Assembly: GCA_018365265.1 (NCBI GenBank)
Contig: JAGZKI010000034.1
Span: 1 to 26,599, forward strand
Reading direction: 5' to 3'
From: Streptococcus parasanguinis
GTDB taxonomy: Bacteria; Bacillota; Bacilli; Lactobacillales; Streptococcaceae
Length of the DNA: 26,599 nt
Position numbers and translations under genes: made by a program. Positions 6,669 through 14,469 of the stretch are shown here, in pieces (position 1 is the first letter of the stretch; every line of letters starts with the position of its first letter). The notes beneath the pieces were generated by a model. It made no database searches and was not told the origin of the DNA. It worked only from the letters and a program-made list of their open reading frames with translations.

Positions 6669-7537
6669 TATGCTTCTCCAATCAAACGGAGCAAATATTG
6701 TCCGTATTCGTTTTTCTTCAGTGATTGCGCTAATTCATGGACTTGTTCTTTGGTGATATAACCCATGCGATAAGCAATTTCCTCAAGGTTAGCCACTTGG
6801 ACATTTTGCAAGCGTTGAACAGTTTCGATATATTGAGATGCTTGCAAGAGACTTTCGTGAGTTCCAGTATCCAACCAGGCAAAACCACGGCCCATGAGCT
6901 CAACAGAGAGATCTCCACGCTCCAAATAGGCCTTGTTAACATCAGTGATTTCAAGCTCTCCACGAGGGCTTGGTTTGATGTTTTTGGCAATTTCTACCAC
7001 ATCATTGTCATAGAAGTAAAGTCCGGTCACCGCAAAGTTGGATTTCGGATGTTCTGGTTTTTCTTCGATAGAGATAGCATTCATATCCGCGTCAAACTCT
7101 ACCACACCAAAACGTTCTGGATCTTTAACTTGGTAACCAAAGACAGTCGCGCCTTTTTCTTTCGCTTCCGCCCGTTGCAACATCTTGGTTAAGCCATTCC
7201 CGTGGAAGATATTATCTCCAAGAACGAGGGCAACATGATCGTCACCAATAAATTCTTCTCCAATGATGAAAGCTTGTGCCAATCCATCTGGGCTTGGTTG
7301 CTCAGCATAAGAGAGAGAAATACCAAGTTCAGAACCATCTCCAAGAAGTTCTTCAAAACGAGGAAGATCCTGCGGAGTTGAAATGATTAAGATTTCTTTG
7401 ATCCCTGCCAACATAAGAGTTGATAAAGGATAGTAGATCATCGGTTTGTCATAAATGGGCATCAACTGTTTGGAAGCGGCACGAGTCAAAGGATACAAAC
7501 GAGTACCTGAGCCACCAGCTAAAATAATACCTTTCAT
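6668..7537 (-). CDS. rfbA: Glucose-1-phosphate thymidylyltransferase
   Basis: First enzyme of dTDP-L-rhamnose synthesis: glucose-1-phosphate plus dTTP gives dTDP-glucose and pyrophosphate. 289 residues, the usual length. The nucleotide-binding GGSGTRLYPLT begins at residue 8, followed by SKQLMPIYDKPMIYYPLSTLMLAGI; the VLGDNIFHG and FAWLDTGTHESL segments are also typical. Start context: AAAGG 9 nt upstream of the ATG. A promoter with -10 TAAAAT (7571-7576, preceded by TGA) and a -35-like GTGACT (7594-7599, 17-nt spacer) overlaps the terminator of the upstream gene. First gene of the cluster rfbA-rfbC-rfbB; rfbD, the last reductase, is not in the window. Also called rmlA. Confidence 0.96.
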   Translation of the reverse strand: MKGIILAGGSGTRLYPLTRAASKQLMPIYDKPMIYYPLSTLMLAGIKEILIISTPQDLPRFEELLGDGSELGISLSYAEQPSPDGLAQAFIIGEEFIGDDHVALVLGDNIFHGNGLTKMLQRAEAKEKGATVFGYQVKDPERFGVVEFDADMNAISIEEKPEHPKSNFAVTGLYFYDNDVVEIAKNIKPSPRGELEITDVNKAYLERGDLSVELMGRGFAWLDTGTHESLLQASQYIETVQRLQNVQVANLEEIAYRMGYITKEQVHELAQSLKKNEYGQYLLRLIGEA

Positions 7538-7570
7538 AATGTTAGGCCTTTCTACGTAGTCATTACCCTT

Positions 7571-7599
7571 ATTTTATCATGTTTATATAAAAAAGTCAC
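7571..7599 (-). promoter_or_regulatory. Probable rfbA promoter
   Basis: Extended -10 TGA-TAAAAT at 7571-7576 and a -35-like GTGACT at 7594-7599. The -35 lies in the 3' arm of the preceding terminator, a compact arrangement. Confidence 0.5.
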
Positions 7600-7622
7600 C
7601 TTGCATTTGTGTTACAAGGTGA
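7591..7622 (-). terminator. Intrinsic terminator upstream of rfbA
   Basis: TCACCTTG/CAAGGTGA stem (7596-7622) followed by a T-run on the minus strand. It closes the small exported-protein gene at 7682-8113. Confidence 0.8.
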
Positions 7623-7681
7623 TGACAGGAGATGAGAGTTGTAGAATTGTTAGCATTGGTCTTACTCATGATTCAAATAGA

Positions 7682-8113
7682 TTACTGCTCCTTGACTGAG
7701 CCGTCTGAAAACCTTACCTTTACTCCCGATTTGGTCGTGCCTTTCCTAGAATCCATAAACCTTTGAAATTCTTCGTCCTCATTATGATAGATCCCACTCC
7801 TAATCTTATTCGCCTTTTTATCATAGGCCAATTCATGTTTCTTGCAAGTCCCGTCAACAAATGTGAGTTTCACCTCAGCTCCCCATGCGTCTGAAGGAAT
7901 AGAGCTGTAGGATGGATTTAGAATCTCAATCTCCTCAATACCCTCGTAAGACCTCTTCAAGGTCTTTACAAGGCTGACTTCGTACTCTCGGTTCCGTTGC
8001 TTTTCCTCCAATTGTTTGTTCATATGAAACAAAGAAATCCCAGCTACCATAAGGAGAGCCAAGGCGATGACCAACATCCTTTTGCTTTTCTTTTTAAACT
8101 TGATTTTTACCAT
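7682..8113 (-). CDS. Small membrane-anchored exported protein, unknown function
   Basis: 143 residues: a very basic N-terminus (KIKFKKKSKR), one membrane helix at about 13-30, a short charged helix, and a soluble outer domain of about 95 residues with alternating beta-type segments (EIEILNPSYSSIPSDAWGAEVKLTF). AAGGAG lies 9 nt before the ATG. There is no lipobox or clear signal peptidase site, so it is probably an N-in anchored protein facing outwards. It has its own terminator at 7591-7622 and is separated from thiO by repeat A copy 2. I do not recognise the family. Confidence 0.75.
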   Translation of the reverse strand: MVKIKFKKKSKRMLVIALALLMVAGISLFHMNKQLEEKQRNREYEVSLVKTLKRSYEGIEEIEILNPSYSSIPSDAWGAEVKLTFVDGTCKKHELAYDKKANKIRSGIYHNEDEEFQRFMDSRKGTTKSGVKVRFSDGSVKEQ

Positions 8114-8191
8114 AAGATGATACTCCTTACTAATGAAGGTCCCTTTGAGCTGTATCTGACTATCTTTTTCTCAAAGACAATAACAGCAATC

Positions 8192-8371
8192 AAAAAGAGA
8201 GTGGGACAGAAATCGGTAATTCGTTAGAATTCGATTTCATCGTCCCACCTCCGCACAGTTGAGTAGGGCTGTAAAAGCTGATGAAATCAGCGTAGTAGAG
8301 CCCACTCAACCACTTCGTCTTGCTCGACAATCCAAATACAATTTAGAGGCTAGGACTTTTGTCCCAGCCTA
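8192..8371 (-). repeat. Family A structured intergenic repeat, copy 2 (complete)
   Basis: The complete copy, read on the minus strand. The 5' hairpin has arms 8361-8370 and 8347-8356. The central stem has arms 8299-8310 and 8258-8270 and encloses GCTGAT/ATCAGC (8277-8291). The long 3' hairpin has outer arms 8242-8248 and 8201-8207 (GTGGGAC/GTCCCAC) with further inner pairing, and is followed by a T-run (8192-8196). The 3' part is a convincing intrinsic terminator. The 5' end overlaps the stop codon of the oxidoreductase gene. The whole could be a 3' UTR or a processed small RNA of about 180 nt. Confidence 0.8.
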
Positions 8372-9457
8372 CTTCGTCACATATTGTTCAACTGGATAAT
8401 CTGCTGGATCTAGGCGCACCTTTCCTCCTGCCACTAGTTGGGCCAGATGCCAACCAATGAGCGGCCCGGTTGTGAGGCCAGACGAACCAAGACCACTCGC
8501 GACATAGAGACCTGCTTGATCAGGAAGGCCTCCCCAAAAGGGCGAGAAGTCGCTGGTGTAGGCCCGGGTACCCACGCGCTCACCGACAACTGTTGCTTGA
8601 GCTAGTTTTGGATAGTAGGTCAAGGCTTCTTCTTCCATTTGATTCAGCAAAGTTTGGTCTACTGTCAGGTCAAAGCCCATCTCATTCTCATGGGTAGCAC
8701 CCATACTGATCTTGCCATTTTGGAAGGGAATGATATCCAGCTCTCCTTCGGGCATGACAACGGGATAATCATCAGTAACTAAGTCTAGCTGATAATCCCG
8801 CAATTGCCCCTTTTGCGGACGGACATCTACTTGGTAGCCAAGCGGCTCAAGGATTTGCCCCAACCAGGCTCCTGTCGCTAGGATGACTTGGTCATAGCTC
8901 TCTCCTGCTATCAGATAGCCATCATCTGAGACCGAGAGAGCAACCTCTTCCTTGATCACTCTTGCGCCACTGGCTTTGAGAAGAGTTGCCGTCAGAAGGG
9001 CTCCCTCTACATGGGCCCCACCCGAGGCATAAAGGAGCTGTTCAAAGCCTTGCAGACCTGGGAATTGTTGGGCCACTTCTTCTGTAGTCAAAATCGATAA
9101 GTCTCCGATTAAGGGAGATTCTTCCCGTCGACTCAACGCCAACTGATAGAGTTCATCTAATTTCTCTTCCTTCTTCTTAAGGAGATAGACCCCTGTCTGC
9201 TGGTAAAAGTCTGTTTCGATTCCGTCCTTGGCCAGGTCCGCTACCAATTCTTGGTAGAAATCAGCTCCTAGCCGAGCCAGACGATACCAGGCCTTGTTTC
9301 GCCGCTTAGAAAACCAAGGGCTGATAATGCCTGCCGCTGCCTTGGTTGCTTGCCCAACTCCGTGATCATAGACGGTGACATCTATCTGTGCTTCCTTGGA
9401 TAAATAATAGGCTGCAGTGGATCCTACGATCCCTGCACCGATAATAGCAACTTTCAT
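8369..9457 (-). CDS. FAD-dependent amine oxidoreductase (DAO/ThiO-like)
   Basis: 362-residue flavoprotein of the D-amino-acid oxidase/glycine oxidase superfamily. The N-terminal dinucleotide-binding motif GAGIVGS is at 7-13, an AAAGIISPW motif follows at about 41, and a C-terminal FAD-contacting stretch GLYVASGLGSSGLTTGPLIG is present. Members oxidise amino or imino groups of small amino acids with release of hydrogen peroxide, but the substrate cannot be told from sequence and no thiazole genes are nearby, so I do not assign thiO. AAGGGG lies 5 nt before the ATG, and the gap to the nif3-like stop is 9 nt, making it the third gene of trmK-nif3-oxidoreductase. Its TAG stop is part of the family A repeat hairpin. 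Confidence 0.88.
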   Translation of the reverse strand: MKVAIIGAGIVGSTAAYYLSKEAQIDVTVYDHGVGQATKAAAGIISPWFSKRRNKAWYRLARLGADFYQELVADLAKDGIETDFYQQTGVYLLKKKEEKLDELYQLALSRREESPLIGDLSILTTEEVAQQFPGLQGFEQLLYASGGAHVEGALLTATLLKASGARVIKEEVALSVSDDGYLIAGESYDQVILATGAWLGQILEPLGYQVDVRPQKGQLRDYQLDLVTDDYPVVMPEGELDIIPFQNGKISMGATHENEMGFDLTVDQTLLNQMEEEALTYYPKLAQATVVGERVGTRAYTSDFSPFWGGLPDQAGLYVASGLGSSGLTTGPLIGWHLAQLVAGGKVRLDPADYPVEQYVTK

Positions 9458-9466
9458 GATAACCCC

Positions 9467-10264
9467 TTAGATATGATAAAAAGGATTGGTGCTGGCTTGA
9501 CTGCCAATCACTTCGATCTCCCACGCTTCTTCAGACTTCCACTGATTGAGTTTTTCGACTAGTTTTGACACAAAGAGAACTTCGATATGGTGACCTGGAT
9601 CCAAGGCCAGGAGACCATCGCTCAGCATGTCTTGAGCCGTGTGGTAGTAGATATCTCCTGTGATATAGACCTCTGCTCCCTTGGCGAGAGCATCCTTGTA
9701 AAAGGACTGGCCACTTCCGCCACAGATGGCGACGCGCTCAATCACCCGTTCCAGATCCGCCTGGTCATAATGAACCAAGCGCAAAGCATCTAAGCCGAAG
9801 GATTCTTTGACCTTGCCAGCCAACTGCCCAAAGGTTTGAGCGGGTACCTGACCGATGCGGCCAATTCCGAGTCTTTCTCCTGTCATACTGAGGGGCTCTG
9901 TATTTTCAATTTCTAAAAGCTGGCAGAACCAATCGTTCAATCCATCTGGGACAATGTCAATATTGGTATGGCTGACATAGACCGCAATATCATGCTTGAT
10001 CAAGTCAATGTAGATCTGATTCTGAGCCCGATCGGCTACCAAATCCTTAATAGGACGGAAAATGGGCGCATGCTTGACAATGATCAAGTCCACTCCATGG
10101 GCGATGGCTTCCGCCACCGTCTGCTCCCGGATATCCAAGGCTACCATGACCTTCTTGATGTCTTTTTGCAGGGTGCCGACCTGTAAGCCACAGACATCTC
10201 CCTCCATGGAAAGTTCTTGAGGACAGTAAGCTTCATAGCGTTTGATGACTTCACTTGCTAGCAT
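9467..10264 (-). CDS. Nif3-like dinuclear metal centre protein
   Basis: 265 residues, the short bacterial form without the inserted PII-like domain. Members form a toroidal hexamer with a two-metal site; some relatives have been linked to GTP cyclohydrolase-type activity, but the cellular role is unsettled. Visible motifs: CGLQVG (25-30), VKHAPIFRPIKDL with His65 (the usual HHP has Lys in place of the first His, as I recall for other streptococci), SHTNIDIVPDGLNDW (98-112), ICGGSGQSF, TGDIYYHTAQDM and LDPGHHIEVLF. It overlaps trmK by 14 nt, a common pairing in Firmicutes, and is probably translationally coupled to it. Confidence 0.92.
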   Translation of the reverse strand: MLASEVIKRYEAYCPQELSMEGDVCGLQVGTLQKDIKKVMVALDIREQTVAEAIAHGVDLIIVKHAPIFRPIKDLVADRAQNQIYIDLIKHDIAVYVSHTNIDIVPDGLNDWFCQLLEIENTEPLSMTGERLGIGRIGQVPAQTFGQLAGKVKESFGLDALRLVHYDQADLERVIERVAICGGSGQSFYKDALAKGAEVYITGDIYYHTAQDMLSDGLLALDPGHHIEVLFVSKLVEKLNQWKSEEAWEIEVIGSQASTNPFYHI

Positions 10265-10940
10265 TTAGGACCTCCTTGATTTGGGCGATACGCTCTTCTA
10301 ACGATACTCTGGCGGATTGATTCTCAACTGGGACCTGCTCCAAAGCAAAGGCTAATTTCTCCACTTCCTTGGACCACTTTTGGACAAAGGCTGGGGCCTG
10401 TTCCAGCATCAAATAGGGACCAAAACGCAGTTCCTTGGCTGTCAACTCTTGAGAACCGTGTTCCACCACGAGGATCTCATAGAACTTCTCATTTTCTTCC
10501 AAGATAGCTTCATCGACAATGCGAAAATCATGATCTACTAACCAAGCCCGCAGTTCATCCTCTCGATTATTGGGTTGCAGGACCAAGCGAGAGACACCGG
10601 CTAATTTCTCAAGCCCTGCTGCTAGGATATCTGCAATCAAGCGTCCTCCCATGCCCGCAATAGTGATAAAAGAAATGCCGTCTGTTGGTTCAAAGGCAGC
10701 CAAGCCATTGGCCAGACGGACCTCTATCTTATCTTCTAAACCATTATCGGCAACATTTTGGAGAGCAGACTGATAAGGTCCCTCAACCACTTCTCCTGCA
10801 ATAGCAGCCTCAATCTTGCCTTCTTGTAATAGGGCGATTGGGAGATAAGCATGGTCACTTCCCACATCCAACAGACGCGCTCCAGCTGGGACGAAACTGG
10901 CCACCAAGTCCAATCGATTCGATAATTTTGTAAATTCCAT
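10251..10940 (-). CDS. trmK: tRNA (adenine-22-N1)-methyltransferase
   Basis: 229 residues. Transfers a methyl group from S-adenosylmethionine to N1 of A22 in tRNA. Rossmann-type fold with motif I LLDVGSDHAYLPI (23-35), FITIAGMGGRLIADIL (the GMGG signature) and LVLQPNNREDELRAWL carrying the N-N motif. C-terminal helices contain FGPYLMLEQAPAFVQKW. The promoter has an extended -10 (TGG-TATACT, -10 at 10973-10978) about 35 nt upstream, while the ribosome site is weak (AGAAAG). First gene of trmK-nif3-oxidoreductase. Confidence 0.93.
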   Translation of the reverse strand: MEFTKLSNRLDLVASFVPAGARLLDVGSDHAYLPIALLQEGKIEAAIAGEVVEGPYQSALQNVADNGLEDKIEVRLANGLAAFEPTDGISFITIAGMGGRLIADILAAGLEKLAGVSRLVLQPNNREDELRAWLVDHDFRIVDEAILEENEKFYEILVVEHGSQELTAKELRFGPYLMLEQAPAFVQKWSKEVEKLAFALEQVPVENQSARVSLEERIAQIKEVLNASK

Positions 10941-10972
10941 GTGCTTCTTTCTATACTTTTATTCCACCCTTT

Positions 10973-10981
10973 AGTATACCA
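10973..10981 (-). promoter_or_regulatory. Extended -10 promoter of trmK
   Basis: TGG-TATACT on the minus strand about 35 nt before the trmK ATG, just after the terminator of the preceding gene. No good -35 is visible. Confidence 0.5.
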
Positions 10982-10993
10982 TGTTTGCACCAT

Positions 10994-11017
10994 TAAAAAA
11001 AGGCGCGACGGCGCCTT
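10994..11017 (-). terminator. Intrinsic terminator of the GST gene
   Basis: AAGGCGC/GCGCCTT stem with a 4-nt loop and a run of seven T residues on the minus strand, 5 nt after the GST stop. Confidence 0.9.
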
Positions 11018-11021
11018 GTCA

Positions 11022-11813
11022 TTATGCATCAATTTCCTTATAGTCTACTTCCAAGCCACGTTGCACCGCTGGGCGATTGGCGATTTTCTCTGTCCAAGCC
11101 TGCAAATGCTTGTATTCCTTCACATTTAGGAAAATCCCTGCACGGTCCCAAACCTTGTCTTGGGCTAGACGACCATACCAAGACCAGATGGCAATATCTG
11201 CAATGGTATAGTCATCCCCTGCGATATATGGTTTAGTGGCCAATTCTTTGTCCAGTAAGTCCAATTGACGTTTGGCTTCCATGGCAAAGCGGTTGATGGC
11301 ATACTCGATTTTCTCAGGTGCATAGTGGAAGAAATGACCAAAGCCTCCCCCTAAAAATGGTGCCGCACCCGTCTGCCAGAAGAGCCAGTTGAGCACTTCT
11401 GTCCGTTTAGCCAGATCAGTCGGGATTAATTTGCCAAATTTCTCCGCTAGATACAGGAGGATATTGGCCGATTCAAAGACACGAATGGCTTGATCGCCTG
11501 ATTGATCCAACATGGCTGGAATTTTCGAGTTTGGATTGATGGCTACAAAGTCACTACCAAACTGATCTCCCTCACCAATCTTGATACGATAAGCGTCATA
11601 GCCTGCATCCACTCCCAGCTCTTTGAGTTCTTACAGCATAATGGTAGCCTTGATCCCATTGGGTGTTGGAAGGGTATAGAGTTGGAAAGGTTGATCCCCT
11701 TTTGGAAGGGTTTGTTCAAAGCGGGCACTTGCTGTGGGTTGGTTCAAGCCACCCCAAGCTCCTCCCATTTGGCTCGGTGCTTTCCATACTTCTGGTAATT
11801 GATAGTCTGACAT
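11022..11813 (-). pseudogene. YghU-type glutathione S-transferase, interrupted by an in-frame TAA
   Basis: The reading frame from 11813 encodes a YghU/Gst-like protein of 263 codons plus stop, but codon 61 (11631-11633) is TAA. The 60 codons before it (MSDYQLPEVWKAPSQMGGAW, ending PNGIKATIML) and the 202 after it (ELKELGVDAGYDAYRIKIGE onward, including VFESANILLYLAEKFGKLIP and DYTIADIAIWSWYGR) are in the same frame and together make a normal two-domain GST with thioredoxin-like and helical halves. The simplest explanation is a GAA-to-TAA change. The promoter (TTGAAA, 17 nt, TATGCT), the AAGGAG site 7 nt from the ATG and the terminator are all intact, so the loss looks recent. A GTG at 11610-11612 could restart translation but would lack the thioredoxin-fold start. 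A sequencing error cannot be excluded. Confidence 0.85.
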
Positions 11814-11841
11814 CTTTTTTCTCCTTTATTTCGCTACTCCT

Positions 11842-11870
11842 AGCATATCAAATATCGGCCTCCCTTTCAA
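11842..11870 (-). promoter_or_regulatory. Promoter of the GST gene
   Basis: TTGAAA (11865-11870), 17-nt spacer, TATGCT (11842-11847) with TG one base before it. It lies about 30 nt before the ATG and is divergent from the add promoter. Confidence 0.65.
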
Positions 11871-11892
11871 AGATCTGCTACGCGAAGGCTAC

Positions 11893-11920
11893 TTGACTTT
11901 TTTTGTCAAAATGATAGTAT
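11893..11920 (+). promoter_or_regulatory. Promoter of add with overlapping palindrome
   Basis: TTGACT (11893-11898), 16-nt spacer, TAGTAT (11915-11920). The -35 is the left half of an inverted repeat TTGAC-N7-GTCAA (11893-11909), a possible operator site, though this may be chance. Confidence 0.5.
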
Positions 11921-11949
11921 AGAAAAAATACAATTTTAAGGAGAAAACC

Positions 11950-12969
11950 ATGTCCACGATCGATTTTCATAGTTTGGCAAAGACAGAACTTCACTGTCAC
12001 TTAGACGGTTCCTTGTCTCTTCCGACCATTCGCCAATTGGCAGCCATGGCCCATATTGACCTACCTGCTAGTGATGAAGAGCTCAAGCACCATGTCACTG
12101 CGCCTGCCCACTGTGAGAATCTTTTGGACTATTTGGAGGCCTTTGACTATATTCGACCCCTTCTCCAAACCAAGGAAGCCTTGACGCTTGCTGCTTACGA
12201 TGTGGCCAAGCAAGCTGCTCTTGAAAATGTCGTCTACATCGAAGTCCGCTTTGCACCAGAATTGTCCATGGACCAAGGACTCACCGTCCCAGAAACCATC
12301 GATGCTGTCTGCGATGGTCTGAGCCAAGCCCAGGAGGAATTTGGCATTGTTGCAAAAGCCTTGGTCTGTGGTATGCGCCAGTCAGATCAAGAAGTCACCT
12401 CTCGCATTCTTGCAGAAGCCAACCAAGTTAGCGATCAAGATTTTGTTGGTTTTGACTTTGCCGGGGATGAGCACAACTATTCTCCAGAAGATATTCGACC
12501 TTTAATCGAGCAAGTCAAGAGTTACCATCGGCCCATGACGCTTCACGCAGGTGAGTGTCATTGCCCACACTTTGTTGCCCAATCGATTGCATTTGGCATC
12601 AAACGCAATGGCCACGTGACGGCTCTATCTCATGAACCCGACTTACTCCAATCCTTTATTGAACATGGGGTCACTGGTGAACTCTGCTTGACCAGCAACT
12701 TACAGACAAAAGCAGCGCCGACTTTAGAGGATTTCCCTTATTTGAAAATGAAGGAAGCAGGTGCTCGAATCAGTATCAATACCGATAACCGGACTGTATC
12801 TGATACCGACCTCACCAAGGAATACGCCCTCTATCATCAGCATTTCCAAACCAAGGAAACTGACTTTTACCAGCACAATGTCCATGCCATCCAGGCTTCC
12901 TTTGCTAGTGAGGAGGAAAAACAAGAACTCCTTAGCAAACTAGAAAAAGCCTATGCTGATTATTTATAA
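11950..12969 (+). CDS. add: Adenosine deaminase
   Basis: 339-residue zinc-dependent TIM-barrel hydrolase converting adenosine (and deoxyadenosine) to inosine in purine salvage; cytosolic. Metal ligands are seen as H15-C-H17 near the N-terminus, H199 in HAGE (199-202) and D279 in INTDN. E202 and H222 are the catalytic pair. The usual RIGHG is RNGHV here and the usual NTDD is NTDN, the second being common in lactic acid bacteria. AAGGAG lies 6 nt before the ATG. The gene is alone on the plus strand, divergent from the GST and convergent with the phosphodiesterase gene, with a shared terminator at 13236-13260. adenine phosphoribosyltransferase, another purine salvage gene, lies about 3 kb away. 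Confidence 0.93.
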   Translation: MSTIDFHSLAKTELHCHLDGSLSLPTIRQLAAMAHIDLPASDEELKHHVTAPAHCENLLDYLEAFDYIRPLLQTKEALTLAAYDVAKQAALENVVYIEVRFAPELSMDQGLTVPETIDAVCDGLSQAQEEFGIVAKALVCGMRQSDQEVTSRILAEANQVSDQDFVGFDFAGDEHNYSPEDIRPLIEQVKSYHRPMTLHAGECHCPHFVAQSIAFGIKRNGHVTALSHEPDLLQSFIEHGVTGELCLTSNLQTKAAPTLEDFPYLKMKEAGARISINTDNRTVSDTDLTKEYALYHQHFQTKETDFYQHNVHAIQASFASEEEKQELLSKLEKAYADYL

Positions 12970-13019
12970 ACATTTTAGCTTGCATTTGAGCTTAAGATTG
13001 AAGACAGAAACTTATTAAA

Positions 13020-13153
13020 AACTTTCCTTAGGTGAGTACGGACGTCAGCGAACTTCTTCGAAGTTCCAAGACTAATTATTGAGCCTAAAGTCTCAATAAT
13101 TCCGAGCATCTGAAACAATAGTGTTTCAGATGCTTTTCTCACAGCGGAAAGTT
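13020..13153. repeat. Family B three-hairpin inverted-repeat element, copy c
   Basis: A 134-bp element with AACTTTCC/GGAAAGTT ends. Hairpins: 13050-13066 (GAACTT/AAGTTC), 13074-13101 (AATTATTGAG/CTCAATAATT) and 13106-13133 (GCATCTGAAAC/GTTTCAGATGC, perfect 11 bp). The second and third stems differ from copies a and b on both arms in a compensating way. Confidence 0.85.
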
Positions 13154-13231
13154 CCAATATTCGCTTGTCTGATGCTAAAATCACCCTTATATTTTTGTGC
13201 CATTTAATTCTAAAGAAACTTGTTTACATTC

Positions 13232-13265
13232 AAAAACTAGCACTTTTATAAAGTGCTAGTCTTTT
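13232..13265. terminator. Bidirectional terminator between add and the phosphodiesterase gene
   Basis: Perfect 11-bp stem ACTAGCACTTT/AAAGTGCTAGT with a 3-nt loop (13236-13260). T-run on the plus strand at 13262-13266 and A-run at 13232-13236 giving T residues on the minus strand. It serves both convergent genes. Confidence 0.85.
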
Positions 13266-13266
13266 T

Positions 13267-14451
13267 CTATTTAGAAACTGATTCATACAAGGCTACATCT
13301 CCAGGAGTCAACAAGCCAGTATAAAAACCGTCAACATTTACATTCGCATATTTAGTTAAATCATCATAAGTATGGATAGTATGAATGTAAATACGTTTTC
13401 CAAGTCGATGAACTGCATTTATAAAGTCTGGATTGAAGCGAGGATCAGCAAATGAAATCGTTACTGCCTCGATTTCATCATGTTTTGAAATGAAATCGAT
13501 AACCTCTTCTGCACTATCTGGCGAAGAATACAAGGTATAGATAACATGCTGGAAAGGATAAATAGCTTCAATTTCTCCGAACATATCTTGATTATAGACT
13601 TGTGGAATCACACGATCCAATAGTTCCTTGTCTCGCTTTTTCGCTTCTGAAACAATATCTTGAAATTGAATGATCATTTCTTCTTTGGGAATTTCCATAG
13701 ATTTAGTATCTGTGATCAAAACCATATCTTTATTGATCACCATTTGATCCAAGACATCTCCCACCAACATCGTCGTGAAACGACTTGGTGTTTCTGGAGA
13801 ACCATAAGCCTTAAATTTTTTCCATTCATCAGAAGTAAGAGCAACATCATTTTTGTTTCCAAACTGATTCCAATCATGAACAGCAGCCAATTTTTTATCA
13901 CTTGTCAGATAAAAATCCATTTCAAACAAGCGATGTCCTAGACTATAATTCTGTTGCAAAGCTTCTAAGGAATTAGTATAAAAGGTGTTGTATTCTTTTT
14001 CTCGAATCGCACCACCCGCATGGGCTACCAATCTAGGAGAATCCTTTAGCCACTCCTTCTTTTTAGCTTTTGTGTAATGAACAAAGCCAAATTGATTCGA
14101 TAATTGACCGTTTGTTAGCGTTTCAAGTGTTTCCTTATTTACAAAATCTTTCGATAAGAAAGTTGTCTCTTTGTCTACTTTAAAACGATAGTGATTCTTA
14201 TCAAATTCTTTTGTCTTCTTATTCCACTTGATCCGGATCGTCACATCAGCTTCTTTCTTTGTATAGCCATCTTTTGTTTTTGTATACCCCGCCTGTACTA
14301 GGCTATCTTCAACTGGGTACAGCCCTGATGACAAAATACTTGTACGCACAAAATAACAGCTGATGACACTAAATAGTAAAATTAAGCCAACTACGAGTAT
14401 CGTTGGATAAAGCCACCTAAATCTTTTTCTTTTTTTATCTCCTCGTTTCAT
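13267..14451 (-). CDS. Membrane-anchored glycerophosphodiester phosphodiesterase family protein
   Basis: 394 residues: a basic N-terminus, a membrane helix at about 13-36, a 100-residue outer region, then a GDPD-type TIM barrel. Key motifs: LVAHAGG with His144, N160-SLEAL, FEMDF with E177 and D179 (metal ligands), and AVHDWNQF with His192. GDPD enzymes hydrolyse glycerophosphodiesters to glycerol-3-phosphate and an alcohol. The outward-facing domain suggests action on teichoic acid or lipid-derived diesters, but the substrate is not known. It starts 18 nt after the dnaD stop, in the run metA-dnaD-GDPD. AAGGAG lies 12 nt before the ATG, which is long, so the start could be slightly off. The bidirectional terminator at 13236-13260 follows. 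Confidence 0.87.
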   Translation of the reverse strand: MKRGDKKRKRFRWLYPTILVVGLILLFSVISCYFVRTSILSSGLYPVEDSLVQAGYTKTKDGYTKKEADVTIRIKWNKKTKEFDKNHYRFKVDKETTFLSKDFVNKETLETLTNGQLSNQFGFVHYTKAKKKEWLKDSPRLVAHAGGAIREKEYNTFYTNSLEALQQNYSLGHRLFEMDFYLTSDKKLAAVHDWNQFGNKNDVALTSDEWKKFKAYGSPETPSRFTTMLVGDVLDQMVINKDMVLITDTKSMEIPKEEMIIQFQDIVSEAKKRDKELLDRVIPQVYNQDMFGEIEAIYPFQHVIYTLYSSPDSAEEVIDFISKHDEIEAVTISFADPRFNPDFINAVHRLGKRIYIHTIHTYDDLTKYANVNVDGFYTGLLTPGDVALYESVSK

Positions 14452-14469
14452 CCTCTAAATCGTCTCCTT

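Larger units (their letters stand above)
12970..13266. other. Intergenic region between add and the phosphodiesterase gene
   Basis: This 297-bp convergent gap contains family B copy c (13020-13153) and the bidirectional terminator at 13236-13260. A 69-codon minus-strand open frame across the repeat has no ribosome site or composition to support it. Confidence 0.7.

Noticed and set aside
6737..7192. Open frame of 151 codons antisense to rfbA
   Set aside because: It lies wholly within a firmly identified gene and has no start context of its own.
4623..7537. Complete four-gene rhamnose operon
   Set aside because: rfbD is not seen on either side; only rfbA, rfbC and rfbB are present in the window.
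12975..13184. 69-codon minus-strand open frame between add and the phosphodiesterase gene
   Set aside because: It runs across a family B repeat, with hairpins encoded in it and no ribosome site.
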